Shown one piece after another: positions 50,791 through 60,667 of a stretch of DNA of 64,000 nt. The stretch spans positions 62,001 to 126,000 of the forward strand of contig CAWEIK010000002.1 in assembly GCA_963809175.1 (NCBI GenBank), given 5' to 3'. A program made the translations under genes and the position numbers. Every line of letters starts with the position of its first letter. Position 1 is the stretch's first letter. Source of the stretch: JACCTU01 sp963809175 (GTDB lineage Bacteria > Actinomycetota > Thermoleophilia > Gaiellales > Gaiellaceae). Under the pieces are notes generated by a model that saw nothing but the letters and a program-made list of their open reading frames with translations, searched no databases and was not told where the DNA came from.

Positions 50791-51722
50791 GGTTCCCGAA
50801 GGTATCCCTCGAAGAGCACGTCCACACCGACGTGCCGGACGGACGCGCGGGTCAACCCGACCGGTCCCGCGAAGTCGTTGAAGACGTGCGGCCCCGCACC
50901 CGAGAGCGTCGGCGCGACGAAGAGCAGGAGCTTGTCGATCAGCGAACGCTCGAGGAACGCGGTCGCGATCGTCGGGCCGCCCTCGAGCAGCAGCGACTGG
51001 ACACCTTCGTGCGCGAGCGCGCGCAACTCCTCGACCGGCTCTCCCGAGCGCAGCTCCAACTCGGAACCGGGAGGCAGCGGCCCGAGGCCGAACGCGATCC
51101 GCCGCGGCTGACGCTCGGCCGCGACGTCGCGCGCGTCGAGCTTCGGGTCGTCGGCGCGCACGGTGCCCATCCCCACCCCGACCGCGTCGGACTGCGCGCG
51201 CAGCTCGTGCACGAGCCGCCGAGACTCCTCGCCCGAGATCCAACGCGAGCCGGGGATCGTCACTCGCCCGTCGAGCGTGACCGCCGCCTTGTACGTCACG
51301 AACGGCCGCTCCAGGGTCTTCCACGTGCGCCACGCTTCGTTCTGCCGTCGTGCCTCCCACAGGTCGAGCACCTCGACCTCCACGTCGAGCTCGCGCAGCC
51401 GCTCGATCCCTGCCTGCGACGGGTCGTCGGACCCGACGACGACCTTCGCGATCCCCGCGCCGACGATCGCGTCGACGCACGGCGGCGTCCGGCCGAACCG
51501 CGAGCACGGCTCGAGCGTCGCGTAGAGCGTTGCTCCCGCCGCGCGTCCGCCGGCTGCGCGAAGCGCGACCAGCTCGGCGTGCGGCCCGCCCGCGTGCTCG
51601 TGCCAGCCCTCGCCGACCACCGTCCCTCCCGGCGTGACGACGACCGCGCCGACGACGGGGTTCGGGTGCGTGGTTCCGCGCCCTCGCTCGGCGAGCTCGA
51701 GCGCCCTCTCCATGTGGCTCAC
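50787..51722 (-). CDS. ribD: Riboflavin biosynthesis protein RibD
   Basis: 311 residues from GTG 51722, overlapping the rpe stop (GTGA). The N-terminal deaminase has zinc motif GGPHAELVAL and PCSRFGRTPPCVDAIVGAGI; the C-terminal reductase has TYKAAVTLDGRVTIPGSRWI, LRAQSDAVGVGMGTVRADDP and LLLEGGPTIATAFLERSLID. It converts the GTP cyclohydrolase II product to the ribitylamino-uracil precursor. The first start could also be ATG 51713. Confidence 0.94.
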   Translation of the reverse strand: MSHMERALELAERGRGTTHPNPVVGAVVVTPGGTVVGEGWHEHAGGPHAELVALRAAGGRAAGATLYATLEPCSRFGRTPPCVDAIVGAGIAKVVVGSDDPSQAGIERLRELDVEVEVLDLWEARRQNEAWRTWKTLERPFVTYKAAVTLDGRVTIPGSRWISGEESRRLVHELRAQSDAVGVGMGTVRADDPKLDARDVAAERQPRRIAFGLGPLPPGSELELRSGEPVEELRALAHEGVQSLLLEGGPTIATAFLERSLIDKLLLFVAPTLSGAGPHVFNDFAGPVGLTRASVRHVGVDVLFEGYLREP

Positions 51723-52397
51723 GCCAACGCTTGTACCAAGCGGCGATAGGACCGCGCGAGATCCTCTCGCCCGAAGATCGCGCTGGCGGAGACGAGCAGC
51801 GTCGCGCCCGCGTCGTAGGCCGCTCGGATGTTCTCCGCGTCGATCCCGCCGTCGACCTGCACGTGAACCTCCGGTGGCAGCAACTCGCGCGTCAACGCGA
51901 TCCGCTCGAGCGATCCGGGCAGGAACGCCTGGCCCGAGTACCCGGGCTCGATGCTCATGCAGAGCACGACGTCGACGTTCTCCGCCGTCGCGACGGCTTC
52001 CGGCGACCGGCGTCCCCGGACTGAACGCCAGCCCGACGTCGAGGTCGTGCTCACGGGCGGCCTGCACGCAGCCGCGCACGTCGCGCACGGCTTCGTAGTG
52101 GAACGTCACGCTGTCGGCGCCCGCCTGCGCGAACGCGCCGAAGTGCTTCGAGGGGTTCTGGACCATCAGGTGGCAGTCGATCTTCCCGTCCATGGCGTGG
52201 ATCTGGTCCGAGATCGACGAGAGCACGATCGGCCCCATCGTGATCGGCTCGACGAAGTGGCCGTCGCCGCAGTCGAAGTGGAAGATCCTCGCCCCCGCGT
52301 GCAGCAGCACCTCGATCTGCTCCGCGAGGTGCCCGAAGTCCGCCGCGTACAGCGACGGCTCGACCTCGACCGTGCGGACCCACTCGCGCCAGGGCAT
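51719..52397 (-). CDS. rpe: Ribulose-phosphate 3-epimerase (apparent frameshift)
   Basis: ATG 52397. TIM barrel with VEPSLYAADFGHLAEQIEVL, FHFDCGDGHFVEPITMGPIV and DCHLMVQNPSKHFGAFAQAG. After LDVGLAFSPGT a surplus base near 52008-52013 shifts the frame; it resumes SPEAVATAENVDVVLCMSIE with PGYSGQAFLPG and VQVDGGIDAENIRAAYDAGA. About 225 residues joined, typical. It interconverts ribulose- and xylulose-5-phosphate and so can supply ribulose-5-phosphate, the DHBP synthase substrate of RibBA. Confidence 0.91.
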
Positions 52398-52406
52398 CGG
52401 CGGATC

Positions 52407-53613
52407 TTACGAAGCCTTCAGGCGGGCAATGAAGAACCCCGACGTCCCGTGCAGGTCGGGGCGGGTCAGCAGGAACTCCGGGAGCTTCGGATGGGCGAAC
52501 TGCGGCCACTCCTCGCCGAGCGGCTCGATCTCGAGCCCCGAGGCCTCGACGACGGCCTCGTTCTCGTCCGCGTTGATCGTGCAGACCGAGTAGACGACCG
52601 TGCCGCCCGGCTTCGTGCGCGCGGCCGCCTCTTGCAGGAGCGCGAGCTGGAGGTCGGGCAGCGGGCGGGCGCGCCAGCGCAGGTCGGGCCGCGCGGCGAG
52701 GACGCCGAGGCCCGAGCAGGGCGCGTCGACGAGCGCGCGGTCGAAGTCCTTCAGCTCCGGCGGCAAGGCAGTGGCGTCGGCCTCGACGACGTGCACGTTC
52801 GTGGCACCGAGCAACGCGGCGTTGTCGCGCAGCTCCCGCGCGCGCCCGGCGTTCAGCTCGACCGCAGTCACCTCGCCGGCGAGCATCGTCGCCTTCCCTC
52901 CGGGCGCGGCGCACGAGTCGAGGATCCGCTCACCCTCGCGGGCGCCGACGACGAGGCCGGCGAGCTGCGAGCCACGGCTCTGCGGCCAGACCCGTCCCTC
53001 CGCGAGCGCCTGCTCGTCGACCCGGTCGACGCGGTACGCACCCGGGACGTCGGTCGGCTCGCCGGGCGGATCGCCGCGAACCAGACGGACGACGGTCTCG
53101 GGCGGCTCGTTCTGCGCGCGCATCAGCGCGAGCGAGGCCTCCTCGCCGAGGTCTCGTCGCCACGTGTCGTGGATCCAGTCGGGGTACGAGTGCTTGAGCG
53201 GCCCTTCCGGAAGCGAGCCGAGGAGGCCGCGAAGGCGCTCGGTCAGCCGCCGCATGACCGCGTTGGTGAACGGCGACCGCGCGCTCGACCCCGGCGCGCC
53301 GCACGAGCTCGACCGTGTCGTCGACGACCGCGTGCGGCGCCTGCTCCGTGTAGCCGAGCTGGTACGCGCCGAGCCTGAGCGCAGCGAGCACGGGCGGGTC
53401 GAGCTTGCGAACCGGTCGACGGCCGATCGCCTCGATCGCGTGGTCGAGCGTCCGGACGCGCTGCACCGTGCCGTACGCGAGTCGTTGCGCGAGCGCGCGG
53501 TCGCGATCGTCGAGGTCGGCCGCCAGCGTGCGGAACGCGCGGTCGGCGTACGACTCGTCCTCGAACACGCGACGCACGACGGAGTACGCCACGCGACGTG
53601 CCGGCGCGATCAC
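52407..53613 (-). CDS. rsmB: 16S rRNA m5C967 methyltransferase RsmB (apparent frameshift)
   Basis: GTG 53613, overlapping the fmt stop (GTGA). A NusB-like N-terminal domain (SYADRAFRTLAADLDDRDRA; YQLGYTEQAPHAVVDDTVEL) precedes a surplus base near 53270-53273, then FTNAVMRRLTERLRGLLG and the AdoMet domain: ILDSCAAPGGKATMLAGEVT, VDAPCSGLGVLAARPDLRW, VVYSVCTINADENE with two catalytic Cys. About 402 residues joined. Confidence 0.92.
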
Positions 53614-54399
53614 CGCAGCCCTCGGCGGAACTCCTCGTACGTCATTCGCTTCCGGCCGTCGGGCTGGACCTCGAGCGGGACGAGCTCGCCGTCCTCGACG
53701 CGCGCCCGCCAGATCGTCACCGGCCGGCCGTCGAGCTCCGCGCGCGCGCCGATGTGCGGCGAGAGCGCACGGATTCGCCGCTAGCGCGTCTTCGGGATCG
53801 GCGAGGTCGAGCTCCCGGTCAGCGGCCTCGAGCTTGTGGGCGTACGTCGGCTCTCCCTCCTGCTCGCGGAACGTCGGCGCCGGCAGGACCTCGTCGAGCA
53901 GCTCGGCCGCGAGCTCGGCCGACCGCTCGTAGACCGCGCCCGCGTCGTCGTCGTCGCCGATTCGGAACGCACGCTGCGCCGCAATCGGGCCGGCGTCGAG
54001 CTCCTTCACGAGCTTGATGATCGACACGCCGGTCTCCTCGTCGCCGGCGAGCAGCGCGCGCTCGACCGGCGCCGCGCCGCGCCACCTCGGCAGCAAGGAC
54101 GGGTGCACGTTCAGCCAGAGCGCCGCGGCGAGCAGGTCGTCGGGGATCAGCACGCCGTAGGCGACGAGGACGATCGTGTCGACGCCCGCGACGTCGTCGA
54201 CCGCGGGACGCTCGGGCTGCCGCACCTCCAGCCCAAGCTTTTCCGCAGCGACCTTTGCCGCCGGCGGGCGCTCCTTGCGTCCGCGCCCCGCCGGCCGGTC
54301 GGGACGCGTGAGCACCCAGGCGACGTCGTGCTTCGCGGCCAGGCGTTCGAGCACGTCCGCTCCGAAGGGCGCCGTCGCGGCGACGCCGAGTCGGCTCAA
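53610..54399 (-). CDS. fmt: Methionyl-tRNA formyltransferase (apparent frameshift)
   Basis: TTG 54399, overlapping the def stop (TTGA). VLERLAAKHDVAWVLTRPDR and LNVHPSLLPRWRGAAPVERA, ETGVSIIKLVKELDAGPIAA identify Fmt. After PEDALAAN a surplus base at about 53771-53772 shifts the frame, and RALSPHIGARAELDGRPVTI continues to a TGA at 53610 (RKRMTYEEFRRGLR). About 263 residues against about 310 usual, mostly because of a short N-terminus and C-terminal domain. It pairs functionally with def. Confidence 0.9.
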
Positions 54400-54962
54400 G
54401 CGAGCGAAAGCTGTGCGCGGAGCGTCGCCATCGCCTCGCGCCGTGCGTCGTCGGTGGTCCTGTCGAGGATCAACACCCCGTCGAGATGGTCGAGCTCGTG
54501 CTGCGCGACGCGGGCCTGGAGCTCGTCGAGCTCGAGCCGCACGTCGTCGCCGTCGAGGTCCTGCGCCTCGATCGTGACCGTCACGCTGCGCTCGACCGGC
54601 ACCAGCACGCGCTGGAGCGAGAGGCAACCCTCTTCGTCCAGCTCCACCTCGTCGCTTTGCTGCACGATGCGCGGGTTGACCAGCACGCGCGGCTCGTCGT
54701 CGCCCGACTGGAAGACGAACAGTCGCTGGAGCACGCCGACCTGCGTCGCCGCGAGGCCGACGCCGTACGCGTCGATCATCAGCGCGGTCATCCGCTCGGC
54801 GAGCTGCCGAAGCGACTCGTCGAACTGCTCGACCTCGTTGGCCCGCAGCCGCAGCGCGGAATCCGGGTACTGGCGGATCTGCGACAGCGCGAGCCGCCGA
54901 CGCGCGAGAGCCTCGGCGTCGAGGTCGCCGGTGTCGCGCAGCTCGCCCGCCTCGTCAGCCAC
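54396..54962 (-). CDS. def: Peptide deformylase
   Basis: 188 residues, GTG 54962. Metal site: GVGLAATQVGVLQR, EEGCLSLQRVLVPVER (Cys ligand) and RVAQHELDHLDGVLI (two His and catalytic Glu). Removes the N-formyl group added through Fmt. A 25-residue N-terminal extension (GELRDTGDLDAEALARRRLA) precedes the usual RQYPDSALR start; a later start is possible. Confidence 0.94.
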   Translation of the reverse strand: MADEAGELRDTGDLDAEALARRRLALSQIRQYPDSALRLRANEVEQFDESLRQLAERMTALMIDAYGVGLAATQVGVLQRLFVFQSGDDEPRVLVNPRIVQQSDEVELDEEGCLSLQRVLVPVERSVTVTIEAQDLDGDDVRLELDELQARVAQHELDHLDGVLILDRTTDDARREAMATLRAQLSLA

Positions 54963-54985
54963 GGCGGGGAGTGTAGTCCGGCGCG

Positions 54986-56912
54986 TCAGAGGCTCTGCGG
55001 GTCAACGTCGACGACCGCCGTGAGCCCGGCGCGGCGCATCGCGGGCGCGGCCTCGGCGAGCAGTCGGCCCGCGCGCGCCGCAACGCGTCGCGGCTCGCCC
55101 GTCTTGGCGATCAGCTGGGCGCGGTAGCGCCCACGGAGGCGAAGCAGCGGCGCAGGCCCGAGCAGCTCGCCCTCCTGGAACCTCGACGCCAGCTCCCGCA
55201 GCGCCGTGAGCGGCTGCTCCGGCTCCGGGCCGGCGACGACGATGCGGACGAGGTGGCAGAACGGCGGGTAGCCGAGCTCGCGGCGACGCTCGAGCTCGCC
55301 CGTGAGGAAGCCCGCGACGTCGTGGCGCGCCGCGAACGCGACCGCGCGCGCGTCGGGTTGGAAGGTCTGCACGATCACCCGCCCCGGCGCGTCGCGGCCG
55401 GAGCGGCCCGCGAGCTGGGTCAAGAGCGCGAACGTCCGCTCCTCGGCGCGAAAGTCCGGCAGCCCGAGCTGCGTGTCGGCGTCGACGACGGCGGCGAGCG
55501 ACACGCCGGCGAAGTGGTGGCCCTTGGCGACCATCTGCGTGCCCAGCAGGACGGCTCGATCCGTCTCGGCGAAGCGGCGCAGTGCCTCGGGGACGGCGCC
55601 GCGCTCCGCGACGACGTCGGCGTCGAGCCGGATCCGCTCGAGCTCCGGCACGCTCGCGGCGAGTTCCTGCTCGAGCTTCTCCGTCCCCGCGCCGATGCGC
55701 GCGAGCTCGGGCGACGCGCAGGCCGGGCACGTCTCCGGCGACGCGACGGTGTGCCCGCAGTGGTGGCAGTGCAGGACGTCGTCGCGGTGCAGGACGAGCG
55801 CGACGTCGCAGTTCGGGCAGCGGAGCGTCGTTCCGCAGGCGCGGCAGTGGATCGCCGGGGCGATGCCGCGCCGGTTGAGGAGCAGGATCGCCTTGCCGCC
55901 CTCAGCCGCAACGCGACCGAGCGCCGCGAGGAGCGGTGCGGAGAGCGGGTAGCCGGCCTCGCGCCGGAGGTCGACGACCTTGACCGGCGGGAGCGACCCG
56001 ACGAGCCGCCCGCCGAGATCGAGCCGATCGAGCCGCTCCCAGCTCTCCGGCCGCGGGGTTGCGCTGCCGTAGACCGCGACCGCGCCCTCGAGCGCCGCGC
56101 GCTTCGCGGCGACCGTGCGCGCGTCGTAGCGCGGGTCGGAGTCCTGCTTGTACGACTGGTCGTGCTCCTCGTCGACGCAGATCAGGCCGAGGTCGCGGAC
56201 CGGCGCGAAGATCGCGGAGCGTGCGCCGACGACGATGCGCGCCTCGCCCCGCGCGATCCGCTCGCGCTCGTCGCGGCGCTCCGCGTCGGTGAGGCCCGAG
56301 TGCAGGATCGCGAGGCCGTCGCCGAAGCGCGCCGCGAAGCGACCGGCCGCCTGCGGCGTGAGCGCGATCTCCGGGACGAGCACGATCGCACCGAGCCCGC
56401 GCTCGAGCGCCGCCGCGCACGCCTGGAGGTAGACCTCGGTCTTGCCGCTCCCGGTCGCCCCCGCGAGCAGGAAGTTCCCGCCGCTGCCCGAACGCGCCGA
56501 CGATCCGGTCGATCGCGGCGCGCTGCTCGTCGGTCAGCTGCTCCGGCTCCGCCTCGCCCGCGAGCCCTTCGCGCGACAGCGGCGCCGGACGCTCCCCGCG
56601 ACGCTTCCGCTCCCGGGGCGCGACGAGCGCGAGCGTGCGCGCGGGGGTCGAGCCGTAGTACTCGGCGAGCCAGAGCGCGAGATCGACGAGGGCCGGCGGG
56701 AGCTCCTCCACGACCCGCTCGATCGCGGCCACGGTGATCCCCTCCGGCGCGACCCCGTCGACGTCCACGACGACGCCGCGGGCCTTGGAGCGGGCGAAGC
56801 GCACCTCGACGACCGCCCCTTTCTCGACCTCGTCGGGCACCTCGTAGGTGAAGATCCGCGAGGCCAGGGCCCTGGCGTTGACGAGCGGGTAGACCGAGGC
56901 GTAGCGGCTCAC
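54986..56912 (-). CDS. priA: Primosomal protein N' PriA (apparent frameshift)
   Basis: GTG 56912 (VSRYASVYPLVNARALASRI). The 3'-DNA-end binding domain is followed by a surplus base at about 56477-56479, then Walker A NFLLAGATGSGKTEVY, VLVPEIALTPQAAGRFAARF, VDEEHDQSYKQDSDPRYDA and two zinc sites in CRACGTTLRCPNCD and CHHCGHTVASPETCPACAS. Joined length is about 642 residues. PriA restarts replication at collapsed forks, and recG is also encoded in this window. Confidence 0.92.
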
Positions 56913-56940
56913 GCAGCCGAGCGTAGTCAGCCCCCCGGCG

Positions 56941-56958
56941 TGTCAGGCGTGCCTTACA
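56941..56958. promoter_or_regulatory. DtxR-type operator box 1
   Basis: TGTCAGGCGTGCCTTACA, an almost perfect 18-base palindrome (TGT-M-AGGC-NN-GCCT-K-ACA), ends 9 bases before the ATG of the ABC ATPase gene. The same pattern occurs twice before the binding-protein gene. A regulator bound here would block transcription initiation or elongation of the importer. Confidence 0.6.
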
Positions 56959-56967
56959 CTGAGGGAA

Positions 56968-58002
56968 ATGGCCTGTGGAACCATCTGCACGCACGGCGTG
57001 ACGAAGCACTTCGGCGACGTCGCCGCCGTGCTCGAGAGCGAGCTCTGCGTCGAGCGCGGCGAGTTCGTCGCCCTCCTCGGCCCGAGCGGCTGCGGCAAGA
57101 CGACCTTGCTCAGACTGGTGGCGGGCTTCGAGCGCCCGGACGCCGGCGAGATCGCGATCGAGGACCGCCCCGTCTTCGGCCCGGGCGTCTTCGTCCCGGC
57201 GCACGCTCGCGGGATCGGCATGGTCTTCCAGGAGTACGCGCTCTTCCCGCACCTGAGCGTCGAGCAGAACGTGGGCTTCGGCGTCCGGCGCGGCGACCGC
57301 CGCGAGCGCGTGCCCGAGCTGCTCCGCCTCGTCGGCCTGACCGAGCAGTCGCAGCGCTTCCCGCACGAGCTCTCGGGCGGACAGCAGCAGCGCGTCGCGC
57401 TCGCCCGCGCGCTCGCGCCGCGGCCGTCCGTCGTGCTGCTCGACGAGCCGTGGTCGAACATCGACCCGTTGCTCCGCGCCTCGATGCGCGCCGAGCTCGC
57501 GGAGATCCTGCGCGGGATCGACGTGACGGTGCTCTTCGTCACCCACGACCGCGAGGAAGCCTTCTCGCTCGCCGACCGGATCGCGCTGATGCGAGACGGC
57601 ACCGTCCTGCAGACGGGCTCGCCGGAGGACCTCTACCTGCACCCCGCCGACCGCTGGGCGGCCGAGTTCGTCGGCGCGGCCAACTTCGTCCCCGGGACGA
57701 TCGACGGCGGTCTCGTCGACACGCTGCTCGGCCGCTTTCCCGTCGCGAACCTGAACGGCAACACGAGCGTCGAAGCGCTGATCCGGCCCGAGCAGCTGGA
57801 GCTCTCGCTCGACGAGGCGGGGATCGGCGAGGTGGTCGGCCGCGAGTTCCGCGGCCACGACGTCTTCTACCGCGTCCGGCTCACCGACGGCGCGACCGTG
57901 ATCTCGCAGCGCCCCTCCACCGAGGTCGTGCCGCTCGGCTCGCGCGTCTCGGTACACCCCCACGAGCGCCGCGTGACGGTGTTCGAGCGGGTTCCCGCTT
58001 GA
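56968..58002 (+). CDS. Iron-type ABC transporter ATP-binding protein
   Basis: 344 residues, ATG 56968 with GAGGGA upstream. ATPase motifs: LLGPSGCGKTTLLRLVAGFE, Q-loop MVFQEYALFPHLSVEQNVGF, signature ELSGGQQQRVALARALAPRP, Walker B VVLLDEPWSNIDP, H-loop FVTHDREEAFSLADRIALMR. A C-terminal TOBE-like regulatory domain follows (FVGAANFVPGTIDG; RPEQLELSLDEAG). This is FbpC/PotA-type; iron is inferred from the binding protein, operators and regulator. Confidence 0.92.
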   Translation: MACGTICTHGVTKHFGDVAAVLESELCVERGEFVALLGPSGCGKTTLLRLVAGFERPDAGEIAIEDRPVFGPGVFVPAHARGIGMVFQEYALFPHLSVEQNVGFGVRRGDRRERVPELLRLVGLTEQSQRFPHELSGGQQQRVALARALAPRPSVVLLDEPWSNIDPLLRASMRAELAEILRGIDVTVLFVTHDREEAFSLADRIALMRDGTVLQTGSPEDLYLHPADRWAAEFVGAANFVPGTIDGGLVDTLLGRFPVANLNGNTSVEALIRPEQLELSLDEAGIGEVVGREFRGHDVFYRVRLTDGATVISQRPSTEVVPLGSRVSVHPHERRVTVFERVPA

Positions 58003-58004
58003 CG

Positions 58005-58022
58005 CGTCAGGTCCGCCTTACA
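58005..58022. promoter_or_regulatory. DtxR-type operator box 2
   Basis: CGTCAGGTCCGCCTTACA. It shares GTCAGG-N3-GCCTTACA with box 1 and faces box 3 as an inverted copy. It begins two bases after the stop of the ATPase gene, in the 73-base gap before the binding-protein gene. Confidence 0.55.
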
Positions 58023-58037
58023 TAGGCTTCCGGCGCT

Positions 58038-58055
58038 TGTAAGGGGGACCTGACA
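58038..58055. promoter_or_regulatory. DtxR-type operator box 3
   Basis: TGTAAGGGGGACCTGACA; its reverse complement is TGTCAGGTCCCCCTTACA, matching boxes 1 and 2. Boxes 2 and 3 are 15 bases apart and could also pair as a 17-base stem with one mismatch in RNA. The ATG at 58076 with GGGAGGA follows. Confidence 0.55.
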
Positions 58056-58075
58056 ATCACGGGAGGAAACGACGC

Positions 58076-59095
58076 ATGCGGAAGGTGATGGTGTTGGCGG
58101 TTGCGGCGCTGCTCGGCGTGGCGGCCGGTTGCGGGGGCGACGACGACGCGGGCGCGGACGAGACGCTCGTGGTCTACTCGGGCCGCGAAGAGGAGCTCGT
58201 CGAACCGCTCTTCGAGCGCTTCGAAAAGGAGACGGGCATCGACGTCGAGGTGCGCTACGGCGACAGCGCCGAGCTCGCCGCGACGATCGCCGAGGAGGGC
58301 GAGAACTCGCCCGCCGACGTCTTCTTCGCGCAGGACCCGGGCTCGCTCGGCGCCGTCGAGCGCGAAGGGCAGCTCGCCGAGCTGCCGCAGGAAGCGCTCG
58401 ACCGTGTGCCCGCGCGCTTCCGCGATCCGGACGGCCACTGGGTCGGCACCTCGGGCCGCTCGCGCGTGATCGCGTACAACACCGACGCGCTCTCGGAGGA
58501 CGAGGTTCCCGACTCCGTCTTCGCGCTCACCGATCCGAAGTGGAAGGGCAAGATCGGCATCGCGCCCACGAACGCGTCGTTCCAGGCGTTCGTCAGCGCC
58601 ATGCTGCTCGAGCTCGGCGAGGAGCGCACGCGCACCTGGCTCGAGGGGCTGAAGGCGAACGAGCCGAAGCTCTACGAGAAGAACACGCCCGTCGTCGAGG
58701 CCGTCGGCTCGGGCGAGATCGAGCTCGGTCTCGTCAACCACTACTACCTCTACCTCGTCAAGGAGGAGAACCCCGAGGCGGCGGTCGCGAACCACTTCCT
58801 CACGGGCGAGGATCCCGGCGCGCTCGTGTCGGTCGCGGGCGCGGCGATCCTCGAGACCGCCGAGCATGCGGACGCAGCGCAGCAGTTCGTCGAGTTCCTG
58901 CTCTCCGAGCCGAGCCAGCGCTTCTACGTGGACGAGGCCGAGGAGGCCGAGTACCCGGTCGTGCCGGGCATCGAGGCCAAGGCCGGCCTCCCCCCGCTCG
59001 ACAGCCTGGGCGGGCCGCAGATCCAGCTCGACCAGCTCGGCCCCGAGCTCGAGAAGACGCTCGAGCTGCTGAACGAGGTCGGGTTCACGACGTGA
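58076..59095 (+). CDS. Iron-type ABC transporter substrate-binding lipoprotein
   Basis: 339 residues, ATG 58076. Lipoprotein signal MRKVMVLAVAALLGVAAGC, with Cys19 the lipid site, then mature TLVVYSGREEELVEPLFERF, ADVFFAQDPGSLGAV, VGTSGRSRVIAYNTD and LGLVNHYYLYLV. The tyrosine pair in NHYYLYL is typical of ferric-ion-binding proteins of the FbpA/FutA group. It is anchored outside the membrane and delivers metal to the permease. Confidence 0.92.
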   Translation: MRKVMVLAVAALLGVAAGCGGDDDAGADETLVVYSGREEELVEPLFERFEKETGIDVEVRYGDSAELAATIAEEGENSPADVFFAQDPGSLGAVEREGQLAELPQEALDRVPARFRDPDGHWVGTSGRSRVIAYNTDALSEDEVPDSVFALTDPKWKGKIGIAPTNASFQAFVSAMLLELGEERTRTWLEGLKANEPKLYEKNTPVVEAVGSGEIELGLVNHYYLYLVKEENPEAAVANHFLTGEDPGALVSVAGAAILETAEHADAAQQFVEFLLSEPSQRFYVDEAEEAEYPVVPGIEAKAGLPPLDSLGGPQIQLDQLGPELEKTLELLNEVGFTT

Positions 59096-60666
59096 GCCGC
59101 ACGAGGGCGCCCGCCGCGCTTGCCGTTCCGGCGGTTGCGGCGGTCGCCCTCGTCCTCCTGCCGCTCGTCTACCTCCTCCTCCGCACCGTCGGCTCGGGCG
59201 ACGTGCTCGAGGTGCTCGGGCGGCCCGGAACGCTGACCCTCGTCGTCAAGACGTTCGTGCTCGTCGCGGCGGTGACGGGCACGGCGGTCCTCGTCGGCCT
59301 CCCGCTCGCCTGGCTGGTCACGCGCACCGACCTGCCGGCACGACGCGTGCTCGCGGTCGCGGCGCCGCTGCCGCTCGTGATCCCGAGCTACGTCGCCGCG
59401 CTTGCGCTGCTCGGCGCGTTCGGGCCGCGCGGGCTGCTGCAGCAGCTGCTGGAGCCGCTCGGCGTGGAGCGCCTACCGGAGATCTACGGCTTCGTCGGCG
59501 CGTGGCTCGCGCTCACGCTCTCCACCTACCCGTACGTCTTCCTGCTCGCGGGCGCGGCGCTTCGCGGGCTCGACCCAGCGCTCGAGGACGCGGCGCGCGG
59601 GCTCGGGCGCTCGCGCTGGGGCGTCTTCCGGCGCGTGACGCTGCCGGCGCTGCGGCCGTCGCTCGGCGCGGCGTCGCTGCTCGTCGCGCTCTACACGCTC
59701 TCCGACTTCGGCGCGGTGTCGCTGATGCAGTACAACGCGCTGACCCGGTCGATCTACGTGCAGTACCGCTCGCTGTTCGACCGGACGCCGGCCGCGGTGC
59801 TTGCGCTCGTGCTGGTCGCGTTCGCCGCAGTGCTGCTCGTGCTCGAGGAACGGTCCCGACGAGGTGTGCGTGCGTCCGCAAGCGGCGCCGAGCGGCCGCC
59901 GAAGACGATTCCGCTCGGACCGTGGCGCTGGCCCGCGTTCGCGTTCAGCGCGAGCGTCGTCGCGTTCTTCCTCGTCGTGCCGCTCGCCGTGCTCGTCTAC
60001 TGGACCGCGCGCGGCGTCGAGCTCGGCCGGGGAATCGAGATCGCCTGGGAGGCCGCGCTTTCGTCCGTCTCGGCCTCCGCGCTCGCTGCGGTGGTCGCGG
60101 TCGTCGCGGTGCTTCCCGTCGCGCTGCTCGCCGAGCGCTACCCGGCACGCTGGACGCGCACGCTCGAGCGACTCGCCTACACCGGCAACGCGCTGCCCGG
60201 GATCGTGATCGCGCTGTCGCTCGTGTTCTTCGCGGCGAACTACCTGACGCCGCTCTACCAGACGCTCGCGCTGCTGGTGTTCGCGTACGTCGTCCGCTTC
60301 TTCCCGCAAGCGCTCGCGGGCGTCGAGTCGTCGTTGCAGGCCGTCCACCCGCGGATCGAGGAGGCCGCGCGGAGCCTCGGGCACGGCCCCGTGCGCGTGC
60401 TTGCGACCGTGACGGTGCCGTTGATCCGCCGCGGGCTGCTCGCCGGCGCCGCGCTCGTCTTCCTGAACGCGATGAAGGAGCTGCCCGCGACGTTGCTCCT
60501 GCGGCCGATCGGCTTCGAGACGCTCGCGACCGAGATCTGGAAGTACACGGCGCTCGGCTCGTACTCGCGGGCCGCCCCGCCCGCACTCCTGCTGATCCTC
60601 GTCTCCGCGCCGTTCGTCTACCTGCTCGCCGCGCGGCGCGGGTCCGACGTGTCCGCGCCCGGGTAG
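59092..60666 (+). CDS. Iron-type ABC transporter permease (fused two-domain)
   Basis: 524 residues from GTG 59092, overlapping the binding-protein stop (GTGA). Two homologous permease halves, each about six helices, with EAA-type loops DPALEDAARGLGRSRWGVFR and HPRIEEAARSLGHGPVRVLA for contact with the ATPase. This FbpB arrangement is standard for ferric importers. Ends LLAARRGSDVSAPG one base before the regulator gene. Confidence 0.92.
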   Translation: MSRTRAPAALAVPAVAAVALVLLPLVYLLLRTVGSGDVLEVLGRPGTLTLVVKTFVLVAAVTGTAVLVGLPLAWLVTRTDLPARRVLAVAAPLPLVIPSYVAALALLGAFGPRGLLQQLLEPLGVERLPEIYGFVGAWLALTLSTYPYVFLLAGAALRGLDPALEDAARGLGRSRWGVFRRVTLPALRPSLGAASLLVALYTLSDFGAVSLMQYNALTRSIYVQYRSLFDRTPAAVLALVLVAFAAVLLVLEERSRRGVRASASGAERPPKTIPLGPWRWPAFAFSASVVAFFLVVPLAVLVYWTARGVELGRGIEIAWEAALSSVSASALAAVVAVVAVLPVALLAERYPARWTRTLERLAYTGNALPGIVIALSLVFFAANYLTPLYQTLALLVFAYVVRFFPQALAGVESSLQAVHPRIEEAARSLGHGPVRVLATVTVPLIRRGLLAGAALVFLNAMKELPATLLLRPIGFETLATEIWKYTALGSYSRAAPPALLLILVSAPFVYLLAARRGSDVSAPG

Positions 60667-60667
60667 A

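Noticed and set aside
50787..52397. Apparent epimerase-RibD fusion protein
   Set aside because: The rpe C-terminus is encoded in another frame after an indel near 52010, and ribD has its own GTG overlapping the rpe stop.
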